A DNA stretch of 64,000 bases from Corynebacterium maris DSM 45190 (GTDB lineage: Bacteria; Actinomycetota; Actinomycetes; Mycobacteriales; Mycobacteriaceae): contig NC_021915.1 of NCBI RefSeq assembly GCF_000442645.1, forward strand, positions 248,001-312,000, written 5' to 3'. Shown here piece after piece: positions 31,792 to 39,306 of the stretch. The position numbers and the translations under genes were made by a program. The notes under the pieces were generated by a model. It was not told the origin of the DNA. It was given only the letters and a program-made list of their open reading frames with translations, and ran no database searches. The number at the start of each line of letters is the position of its first letter. Position 1 is the stretch's first letter.

Positions 31792-34146
31792 TTAGATGTC
31801 CAGGACGAGCTTGGAGCCGCAGGCGCCGCGGGAGACGCAGGTCATCAGGGAGTTGTTCTCGCGCTTTTCCTTCTCGGACATCACCAGGTCGCGGTGCTCG
31901 GCCTTGCCGGAGACCATCCCGACCTCGCAGGTGCCGCAGATGCCTTCACGGCACTCGGCGTAGAGGTCCTCGCCGGCGGCCTCGAGGGTCTCCAGCAGGG
32001 TCATGTTCGCCGGGACGGTGTACTCCTCGCCGGTGGAGTTTTTCACCACGGTGAACGGCTTGTTCTGGGAGGCGTCGATCAGCGTGGTCGCGGTGAAGGA
32101 TTCGCGGCGGACGGTGTCTTCCGGCCAGTGGGCGGTCGCCTCCAGGATGGCGGAGGTGAACCGGTCCGGGCCGCAGGTCAGCAGCTGGACGCCGTCCTCG
32201 TAGCGGTCGGCGAACTGCGTGACGTCCATGCGGGTGCCCTCCTCGGAGATGTGCAGCTCCGCGGTGCCGCCGTGGTCGCGGACGATGCGTTCCAGGTAGG
32301 CCATGGAGTCCTTGGAGCTGCCCGAGTAGTGCAGCTCATAGTCGATGCCCTCGGCCTTGGCTTCGTCGGCCATGGCCAGCATCGGGGTGACGCCGATGCC
32401 CGCGCCGACCAGGATGAGCTTGGTGGCCTCCTTGTTGAAGCGGAAGTTGTTGCGCGGACCGCGGACCTCGACGACGGAACCGGGGGTGAGGTTCTCGTGG
32501 ATCCACTTGGAGCCGCCGCGGCTTTCCTCTTCGAGCTGCACCGCGATCTCCCAGACGTCGGGTGCCTCGTTAACCAGGGAGTACTGGCGGTTGAGCCCGC
32601 CGGCGTTGATCTCGATGTGGGCGCCGGAGTAGCACTTCGGCAGTTCCGTCTCATCCATGTTGGTCAGCGTGATGCGGCGGATCGTGTCGGTCGTGTCCTC
32701 GATCTCGGAGACGACCATGGTGCGGGTGCGCAACTCACGGCTGGGTCCGTTGTAGACGATCGCCGGGTTCTCCTCCGAGACGGGGCCGAAGTTCTCCGGG
32801 TTCTTGGACGCGTCCCAGTGCGCCCGGATGGTCTGCGGGCCGCGGAAGGACATCGACGGCAGGCGGCCGAAGCTGGTGTCCTGGCCTTCGTCGAGCTGGA
32901 TGTGCGGCAGGCGCTTGAGCAGCTGCTGGAACAGGATCTGCATCTGCATGCGCGCCAGGTTGCGGCCCATGCACTGGTGGATGCCGTAGCCGAAGGTCAG
33001 GTGCTTGGTGACGTTGTCGCGGTAGAGGTCGAAGGTGTGCGGGTCCGGGAAGACCTCCGGGTCGCGGTTGGCCACGGAGGTGACCAGCAGGACGTTTTCG
33101 CCGGCCGGGATCGTCACGCCGCGGACTTCGACCTCGTTGACGGTCTTGCGGCGCCAGGCGTGCGATCCGCCGTTGAGGCGCAGGGACTCTTCGATGGCGT
33201 TCGGCAGCAGCTCCGGGTTCTGCTGCAGCGTCTTCCACAGGTCGGGGCGCTCGGTGTGCAGGTAGATGAACAGGTTCGACGCGGAGTTCGCGGTGGTGTC
33301 GTGCGCGGCGGTGACCGCGGACATCGTCTTGGAGCGCAGGTAGTACATCGGGACGGTCTCCGGGTCCTCGCGGTGCGCGCGGATGGAGTGCGGCACCCAG
33401 CCCTCGGCCGTCTCGTCGGCCATGAGCTTGGCCAAGACCTTCTGGGAGTGCTGCCAGAACTTGCCGTTGGTCTCCGCGACGGTCAGATCCTGGCCCGGGG
33501 CCGGCTTGCCCCAGGTGGTGGTGGCGTGCGCCATGGAGTACTCGTGGATTTTGGCCATGTCCTCGGCCGGGATGCCCATGAACTGCAGGGCGACGGTCAG
33601 CGGGGAGATGTGCAGCAGATCGGTGTAGACGTCGGCCTCGCCGTCGGCGATGAACTTGTCGATGTAGCTGTCGACGGTCGCGCGCGCGGTCTCCTCCAAC
33701 TTGCGCAGCTGCTCGACGCGGAAGGGTTCTTCCAGGGCGCGGCGGCGCGGGGTGTGGATCGGCTCGTCGGTGTTGACGATGGTGTCGCGGAAGTCGTAGC
33801 CGTAGTCGTCGAGGACGTCCTTGGCCTCGTCGGAGAGCGGGACGGCCTTGTCCAGGACGTTGGACGCGGAGTAGTTCTCGGTGTCCTTGAAGATCTTCAT
33901 GATGTCGTCGTAGCGGGTGACGACCCAGTAACCGAGCTTGTGGGAGTAGAACACCGGCTCGTTGTGGAAGGACCACTCGGTGTGGCCCCACGGGTCGTTG
34001 ACGAAGTCGGTGCCCAGGGGGTCGAAGTGTTCGTCGGAGACGCTCTCGCGGTTGTTCAGCGCGGCGACGTCGACCATCTCGCCGTTCAAAAACGGGCAGG
34101 CGGAGGCGCCGGCGTCGGTGTTCTGGTTGGCCAGGGTGTCGGTCAT
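31792..34146 (-). CDS. Self-sufficient cytochrome P450 fused to a phthalate dioxygenase-type reductase (CYP116B-like)
   Basis: A 784-residue three-part enzyme. Residues about 1-450 are a P450 with I-helix AAHDTT, ExxR in NAIEESLRLN and haem loop FGYGIHQCMGR. Residues about 470-690 form an FMN/NADH reductase (RQYSLVNEAP, VGAGIGVTPML, LLTCGPDRF). Residues about 700-784 form a 2Fe-2S ferredoxin (CREGICGTCEVG and LMTCVSRG). Electron transfer within a single chain needs no separate redox partner. Substrates of the class include alkanes, aromatics and thiocarbamates; none can be assigned. GAGGAG precedes the ATG. It heads a two-gene unit with the 79-residue protein. Confidence 0.93.
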   Translation of the reverse strand: MTDTLANQNTDAGASACPFLNGEMVDVAALNNRESVSDEHFDPLGTDFVNDPWGHTEWSFHNEPVFYSHKLGYWVVTRYDDIMKIFKDTENYSASNVLDKAVPLSDEAKDVLDDYGYDFRDTIVNTDEPIHTPRRRALEEPFRVEQLRKLEETARATVDSYIDKFIADGEADVYTDLLHISPLTVALQFMGIPAEDMAKIHEYSMAHATTTWGKPAPGQDLTVAETNGKFWQHSQKVLAKLMADETAEGWVPHSIRAHREDPETVPMYYLRSKTMSAVTAAHDTTANSASNLFIYLHTERPDLWKTLQQNPELLPNAIEESLRLNGGSHAWRRKTVNEVEVRGVTIPAGENVLLVTSVANRDPEVFPDPHTFDLYRDNVTKHLTFGYGIHQCMGRNLARMQMQILFQQLLKRLPHIQLDEGQDTSFGRLPSMSFRGPQTIRAHWDASKNPENFGPVSEENPAIVYNGPSRELRTRTMVVSEIEDTTDTIRRITLTNMDETELPKCYSGAHIEINAGGLNRQYSLVNEAPDVWEIAVQLEEESRGGSKWIHENLTPGSVVEVRGPRNNFRFNKEATKLILVGAGIGVTPMLAMADEAKAEGIDYELHYSGSSKDSMAYLERIVRDHGGTAELHISEEGTRMDVTQFADRYEDGVQLLTCGPDRFTSAILEATAHWPEDTVRRESFTATTLIDASQNKPFTVVKNSTGEEYTVPANMTLLETLEAAGEDLYAECREGICGTCEVGMVSGKAEHRDLVMSEKEKRENNSLMTCVSRGACGSKLVLDI

Positions 34147-34592
34147 GGAAAGCTCCTCGGGTCTCGTTCTCCAGGGGGCGCTCCAGTCCGCTGAGCTGCG
34201 GTCCCGGTGCGTCGTGGGTTATCCACGGACATTAGGAGTGATCTGGCTTACAGGACAAGTGTGAGGGGAAGCATACGGCGAAAGAATGACCTTTTTCGGG
34301 GGTGCAATAATAGGATCTAGCGGGCTGTGGGCAAGGTTTGGGGTGTGTGTTTTTCTGGGTTGCCGCTGCTTGGCGTAGATGTCTCACCCCAACGGGGGTA
34401 AAGAACCTATCATTGTCGAATCGGGGCGCGTTTTGGTGTTCTTATAGCGCACAAAATAGGTCCGCGGCCCGCCCGGAAACGGCCGTTTTCTTCCCGGCCA
34501 GCCCGGAAAACTCGCCCGGCGGCGGCGAACTACGATGGGGGCCAGTCAGGCGCGCAGCCGGCGCGCCCCCGATACAAGGGGAGGTTTTCACC
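34147..34592. other. Intergenic DNA between the P450 operon and aspT
   Basis: No gene was supported in these 446 bases. A minus-strand promoter for the P450 gene may be TTGTCC (34253-34258) and TAATGT (34229-34234) with an 18-base spacer. A single DnaA-box-like TTATCCACG occurs at 34219-34227. Plus-strand reading frames running into aspT lack ribosome sites. Confidence 0.4.
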
Positions 34593-35864
34593 TTGTCGCT
34601 TCTTGATTTCGACGCAGACCAACTCGCCGCCTTCGCCGCCGAAGTCCGCCAGGACTACGACGTGCTGAAGGACAAGGACCTGAAGCTGGATCTGACCCGC
34701 GGCAAGCCCGCCGCCGAGCAACTGGATCTGGCCGACGCCCTGCTCGAGCTTCCGGGCAAGGGCAATCACCACGCGGCCGACGGCACGGACGTGCGCAACT
34801 ACGGCAACCTCGCCGGGCTCGCGGATGTCCGCGGCATCTGGGCGGAGCTGCTCGGCGTGGAGCTCGAGCAGATCTACGCCGGCGATTCCTCCAGCCTCAA
34901 CATCATGTTCGACCTCGTCTCCTGGGCGTACGCCTTCGGCACCAACGACTCCGAGCGCCCCTGGAAGGACGAGGAGACGGTCAAGTGGATCTGCCCGGTC
35001 CCGGGGTATGACCGCCACTTCACCATCACCGAGAAATTCGGATTCGAGATGATCTCCGTGCCGATGCTCGAGGACGGCCCCGACCTGAACGCCATCCAGG
35101 AACTGGTCAAAGACCCGCAGGTCAAGGGCATGTGGGTGGTGCCGGTCTTCTCCAACCCGACGGGGGTGACCACCAGCGAGGAGATCGCCCGCGGCCTGGC
35201 CGAGATGGAGACCGCCGCCCCGGACTTCCGCATCGTGTGGGACAACGCGTATGCCGTGCACACGCTGACCGACGAGTTCCCGCCGGTGCACGACGTGCTG
35301 GGCTTCGCCGAGGCCGCCGGCAACCCGAACCGCTTCTGGTATCTGACCTCGACGTCGAAGATCACCCACGCCGGCGCCGGCGTCAGCTTCTTCGCCTCCT
35401 CCGTGGACAACCTCGACTGGTATAAGTCGGTCGCCTCCGTCCGCGGCATCGGCCCGAACAAGGTCAACCAGCTGGCCCACGCCCGCTACTTCGGCGACGC
35501 CGACGGCGTCCGCGAGGTTATGCGCAAGCACGCCGACATCCTGGCGCCGAAGTTCACCAAGGTGCTGGAGATCCTCGAGGAGCGCCTCGGCCAGTACGAG
35601 GTCGCCCGCTGGACCGAACCGAAGGGCGGGTACTTCATCTCCCTCGACGTCATCGACGGCACGGCCTCCCGGGTGGTGGAACTGGCGAAGGAGGCCGGCA
35701 TCGCCCTGACCGGCGCCGGCTCCTCCTTCCCGTTGAAGCAGGACCCGAACAACCGCAACATCCGCCTCGCCCCGTCGCTGCCGCCGGTGGCGGAGGTCAC
35801 CGCGGCGATGGACGGCGTGGCCACCTGCGTGCTGCTCGCGGCCGTCGAGAAGCTGGGGGCGTAG
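34593..35864 (+). CDS. aspT: Aspartate aminotransferase AspT (type Ib-like, corynebacterial)
   Basis: A 423-residue PLP enzyme of the class seen as AspT in corynebacteria. Conserved blocks are LDLTRGKPAAEQLDL near the start, YAGDSSSLNIMFD, VPVFSNPTGVTTS and the PLP lysine in TSTSKITHAGAGVSFFA. It interconverts oxaloacetate and aspartate using glutamate. The start is TTG at 34593 (MSLLDFDADQ), fixed by AAGGGGAGG eight bases earlier. The open frame extends far upstream but without start signals. The nearby ppc and lysC-asd genes serve the same pathway. Confidence 0.92.
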   Translation: MSLLDFDADQLAAFAAEVRQDYDVLKDKDLKLDLTRGKPAAEQLDLADALLELPGKGNHHAADGTDVRNYGNLAGLADVRGIWAELLGVELEQIYAGDSSSLNIMFDLVSWAYAFGTNDSERPWKDEETVKWICPVPGYDRHFTITEKFGFEMISVPMLEDGPDLNAIQELVKDPQVKGMWVVPVFSNPTGVTTSEEIARGLAEMETAAPDFRIVWDNAYAVHTLTDEFPPVHDVLGFAEAAGNPNRFWYLTSTSKITHAGAGVSFFASSVDNLDWYKSVASVRGIGPNKVNQLAHARYFGDADGVREVMRKHADILAPKFTKVLEILEERLGQYEVARWTEPKGGYFISLDVIDGTASRVVELAKEAGIALTGAGSSFPLKQDPNNRNIRLAPSLPPVAEVTAAMDGVATCVLLAAVEKLGA

Positions 35865-35868
35865 GGCC

Positions 35869-36429
35869 CTGAACTTCGACGACACCGCCTACTGGCTCGA
35901 CCAGATCCTGCCCGGCGATCTGACCCTGCGCAAAGTCGACGGGTGGCGCGTGGCCACCGGCACAGTCGACGACGACCGCCGGTTCGCCGCCACCTTCGAC
36001 TTCGGGGGCGTGGACACCGGGCTGGTCATGACCGAAGAAAACGACACCGAGGTCCGCTGCGAACTGCTCGTGATCGCCCACGAAAGCGAGGTGATGCTCA
36101 GCGCCGCCGTCACCGAGGCCGCCGACATGCTGCAGAAGGCGAACGGGACCGTGCCCGCCCAACCCGGCGTGCTCCTGCCCGATCTGGGCACCCGGGCCGG
36201 GCTCACGGCCGACGGCGACCTGCTCATGGAACACGGCCTGCTCATCGCGCCCACCTTGTGGGGCGGGCAGACCCCGCACGTGCGCGAAGACGGCCGCATG
36301 ACCCTGATCCTGCAGCTGGCGCTGTTGACCGACGAGGAGTACTCGATCGGGGTGGACCAGGGCGTCGACAAGCTGCTACGCCGCTTGCACCGCCGAGGCG
36401 AAGACCTCGCCGACTGGCGCCGCGACTGA
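35869..36429 (+). CDS. YbjN-like uncharacterised protein with an unusual start
   Basis: A protein of 159-186 residues resembling YbjN/'sensory transduction regulator' family members (alternating beta strands in FAATFDFGGVDTGLVM and CELLVIAHESEVMLSAAV; LPDLGTRAGLTADGDLLMEHGLLIAP). The first regular start codon is GTG at 35950. However, the frame is open and protein-like right back to a CTG at 35869 (LNFDDTAYWLDQILPGDL), four bases after the aspT stop. Either a CTG start is used or the protein begins at 35950. Function unknown. It converges with ppc, 3 bases apart. Confidence 0.68.
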   Translation: MNFDDTAYWLDQILPGDLTLRKVDGWRVATGTVDDDRRFAATFDFGGVDTGLVMTEENDTEVRCELLVIAHESEVMLSAAVTEAADMLQKANGTVPAQPGVLLPDLGTRAGLTADGDLLMEHGLLIAPTLWGGQTPHVREDGRMTLILQLALLTDEEYSIGVDQGVDKLLRRLHRRGEDLADWRRD

Positions 36430-36432
36430 CCC

Positions 36433-39177
36433 CTACCCGGAGGTGCGCAGGCCGGTGGCCAGGCCGTTCATGGTCACCTGGATGGTCTTGGACACCAGGA
36501 AGGAATCGTCCCCGGCGCGGTAGCGGCGCAGCAGCTCCACCTGGATGGCGTTGAGCGGCAGCAGATACGGGTAGCGCCGGTACACGGAGCGCTCCAGGCG
36601 TTCGTTGCCGGCCATGAGTGATTCGTGGCCGGTGATGCGCCGGAAGATTTCGCGGGTCAGCTCGTACTCGTCGGAGATGGTCTGGAAGATGCGACGTGAG
36701 ACCTCCGGGTCATCGACCAGGCGCGAGTACATCTGCGCCAGGTCCATCGACGCCTTGCCCATGACCTGGGCCATGTTGTCCAGCACCGAACGGAAAAACG
36801 GCCACGCCCGGTAGAGGGTCCGCAGGTCCTGCCAGCGGGCCTCGTCGTCGCCTGCCCAGCGGGTCACGCCGGTGCCGACGCCGAACCAGCCCGGCAGGTT
36901 CACCCGCGACTGCGACCAGGACAGCACCCACGGGATCGCGCGTAGATCGGCGACCGAGGAAGTCTGCTTGCGAGCGGTCGGGCGCGAGCCCATGTTCAGG
37001 TCCCCGATCTCGTGCAGCGGGGTCGACTGGGTGAAGTAGTCGATGAAGCCCGGGTCCCGGCGGATCAGGTCGGCGTACTTTTCCCCGGCCAGCTCGGCGA
37101 TCTCGCGCATGATCCCGTAGGCGCGCTCCGATTCCTGCAGCGACTCGGTGTCCAGCAAGGAGGCCTCCAGCGTGCCCGCGACGAAGGCCTCCAGGTGCCT
37201 GCGCGCCGTGGAGTTTTGCCCGTAGCGCGCGGAGATGACCTCGCCCTGCTCGGTGATGCGGATGGAGCCCTGCACCGCGCCTTTGGGCTGGGCCAGGATC
37301 GCGTCGTAGGTCGGCCCGCCGCCCCGGCCGACGGCCCCGCCGCGGCCGTGGGAGAAGCGCAGGTTGATGCCGCGGGCGGCGCACGCCTCCACGACGGCGA
37401 GCTCGGCGTCGTACAGCGCCCAGTTCGCCGAGAGGTAGCCGCCGTCCTTGTTGGAGTCGGAATACCCCAGCACGACTTCCTGGAGATCGCCGCGCCCGCG
37501 CAGGTACTGGCGGTACAGCGGCACGTCCCACAGCTCCTCCAAGATGGCGGCGCCGGCCTTGAGGTCGTCGATCGTCTCAAACAGCGGGGCGACGTCCACG
37601 GAGCCGACCAACCGGCCCTGCGCCGCGTCGAAGTTGATCAGCCCGACTTCCTTGAGCAACACCATCGGTTCCAAGACGTCGCTGACCGTGCCCGTCATGG
37701 AGACGATGCAGTGCGGGATGACCTCCGGGCCGAGGAGATTCACGGCGTCGGCCGCCGCGCGGAAGATGCCCAGCTCACGTTCGGTCGGTTCGCTGAACGG
37801 TTCCGCCCAGGAGAAGGTCAGCGGGCGCGCCGAGGCGAGCTCCTCGGTCAGCACCTTGCGCTTCTCCTCCTCGTTGAGTCCCGCGTAGCCGCGGACCACG
37901 CCGGCGGCGGCGAAAAGCTCGTCCAGCACGGCCTCGAAAGACTCCGAGTTCTGGCGCAGGTCCAAAGCGTTGAGGTGGAAGCCGAAGGACTCCACGGCGG
38001 AGCGGATGCGCAGCAGGCGGTCGTCGGCGATGATCGCGTCGCTGAACTCGCGCAGCGAGCGGTCGATGACGTCCAGATCCGCCAAAAACTCCTGCGGGGA
38101 GGCATACGGCTCGTGGCCGTCGGCGGCGGTGTCCCCGGCGACGACGGCGCGGGTGGCGCGGATGCGGCCGTGGACGCCGTGAATCGCGCGTCGATAAGGC
38201 TCGTCCACCCGGCTGGGCACGTCGTTGCGCCCGCGCGCGGCCAGCTCCTGCAGCTCCGCGGAGCTGTCCGAGTACCGGTCGGACAGGCTCAGCTCCCGCT
38301 CCAGCTCGCCGAGCTCCTCCACGTAGTGGCCCAGCACCGTGTCTGCGGCCTTGCGGGTGGCATACGTCAGCGTCTCGCCCGTGACAAACGGGTTGCCGTC
38401 GTGGTCGCCGCCGATCCAGGAACCGGTGCGCACGATCTGCGTGCTCGGCACCTCCGTGCCGAAGACCTCCCGCAGCCCGGCCAGCACGTCGCGGTTGATC
38501 GCCGGAACCTCCTCCAGCAGGCTCAGCTTGAAATAGCGCAGGCCCACGTTGACCTCGTCCTCGATCTGCGGACGCGCGATGCGGATCAACGCCGTCTGCC
38601 ATAACAAGGTCATGCGCAGATGGATCTCACGCTCGATCTCGCTCAAGCGGTTGCGCCGCCGCGGGGTCTCCGGCCGGTTGATCAGGCCGTGGCGCTCCCG
38701 CAGCAGGTGAATGATGCGCTTTTGCACGTCAAAGACCGTGCGGCGGCGCGTCTCCGTCGGGTGTGCGGTCAACACCGGCGACACCTGGGCGGTGCGCAGC
38801 ATCTGCGCCACGTCCCCCGGGGTCACCGAATCCGCCTCCCGCAGCTTGGCCAGCACCCCGTCCAGCGACGCGGCAGGGGCGGCTTCCCCGGCGTCTTCCC
38901 GCTGCGCCAGCGAGGTCTCGTCGTCCAAGTCCTCCGCGATGTTGGCCATCAGCGCGAAGTAGCTGAACGAGCGGGCGACCAGGTTGATCTTGTGCTCGTC
39001 GACGGTGCGGAAAATCGCCAACAACGACTCCGGGTCCTCCTCCCCGCGGGCCACCGCGAACGCCCGCCGCCGGGTGTCCTCCACCAGCTCGTATATGTCC
39101 TCGCCCTCCTGCTCGGCGATGACTCGGCCGAGAATGCGGCCGAGGAGGCGGATGTCGTCGCGAACCTGATCACTCAC
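36433..39177 (-). CDS. ppc: Phosphoenolpyruvate carboxylase
   Basis: A 914-residue Ppc. The catalytic histidine is in LTAHPTETRRRTVFDVQKRI, the second signature is GYSDSNKDGGYLSANWALY, and the Gly/Arg loop is SHGRGGAVGRGGGPTYDAI. It carboxylates PEP to oxaloacetate, feeding the TCA cycle and aspartate-family amino acids. The start is GTG (MSDQVRDD). In C. glutamicum ppc is in the gap-pgk-tpi cluster, while here it stands between aspT and dnaX, next to an enzyme using its product. Confidence 0.96.
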   Translation of the reverse strand: MSDQVRDDIRLLGRILGRVIAEQEGEDIYELVEDTRRRAFAVARGEEDPESLLAIFRTVDEHKINLVARSFSYFALMANIAEDLDDETSLAQREDAGEAAPAASLDGVLAKLREADSVTPGDVAQMLRTAQVSPVLTAHPTETRRRTVFDVQKRIIHLLRERHGLINRPETPRRRNRLSEIEREIHLRMTLLWQTALIRIARPQIEDEVNVGLRYFKLSLLEEVPAINRDVLAGLREVFGTEVPSTQIVRTGSWIGGDHDGNPFVTGETLTYATRKAADTVLGHYVEELGELERELSLSDRYSDSSAELQELAARGRNDVPSRVDEPYRRAIHGVHGRIRATRAVVAGDTAADGHEPYASPQEFLADLDVIDRSLREFSDAIIADDRLLRIRSAVESFGFHLNALDLRQNSESFEAVLDELFAAAGVVRGYAGLNEEEKRKVLTEELASARPLTFSWAEPFSEPTERELGIFRAAADAVNLLGPEVIPHCIVSMTGTVSDVLEPMVLLKEVGLINFDAAQGRLVGSVDVAPLFETIDDLKAGAAILEELWDVPLYRQYLRGRGDLQEVVLGYSDSNKDGGYLSANWALYDAELAVVEACAARGINLRFSHGRGGAVGRGGGPTYDAILAQPKGAVQGSIRITEQGEVISARYGQNSTARRHLEAFVAGTLEASLLDTESLQESERAYGIMREIAELAGEKYADLIRRDPGFIDYFTQSTPLHEIGDLNMGSRPTARKQTSSVADLRAIPWVLSWSQSRVNLPGWFGVGTGVTRWAGDDEARWQDLRTLYRAWPFFRSVLDNMAQVMGKASMDLAQMYSRLVDDPEVSRRIFQTISDEYELTREIFRRITGHESLMAGNERLERSVYRRYPYLLPLNAIQVELLRRYRAGDDSFLVSKTIQVTMNGLATGLRTSG

Positions 39178-39306
39178 TGGTTCCTGATCCCTTCATGAGA
39201 ATGCGTGCGGTGTGCAGTGAGGTTGAACATAGCGCAGCGCGCCGGGCAGTGTCGCCGCTTTAAGGGGAGGGCGGGGTGGGACCGCGCGCCGGGTAGGCTC
39301 TGATGC

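Noticed and set aside
31510..34194. An 894-codon plus-strand open frame opposite the P450 fusion.
   Set aside because: It is antisense to a gene with clear motifs in all three domains. Its translation is low-complexity Val/Gly/Asp/Arg text typical of mirrored GC-rich codons.
34219..34227. A DnaA box (TTATCCACG) hinting at a replication origin.
   Set aside because: A single copy with one mismatch, without an AT-rich unwinding region or dnaA/dnaN nearby.
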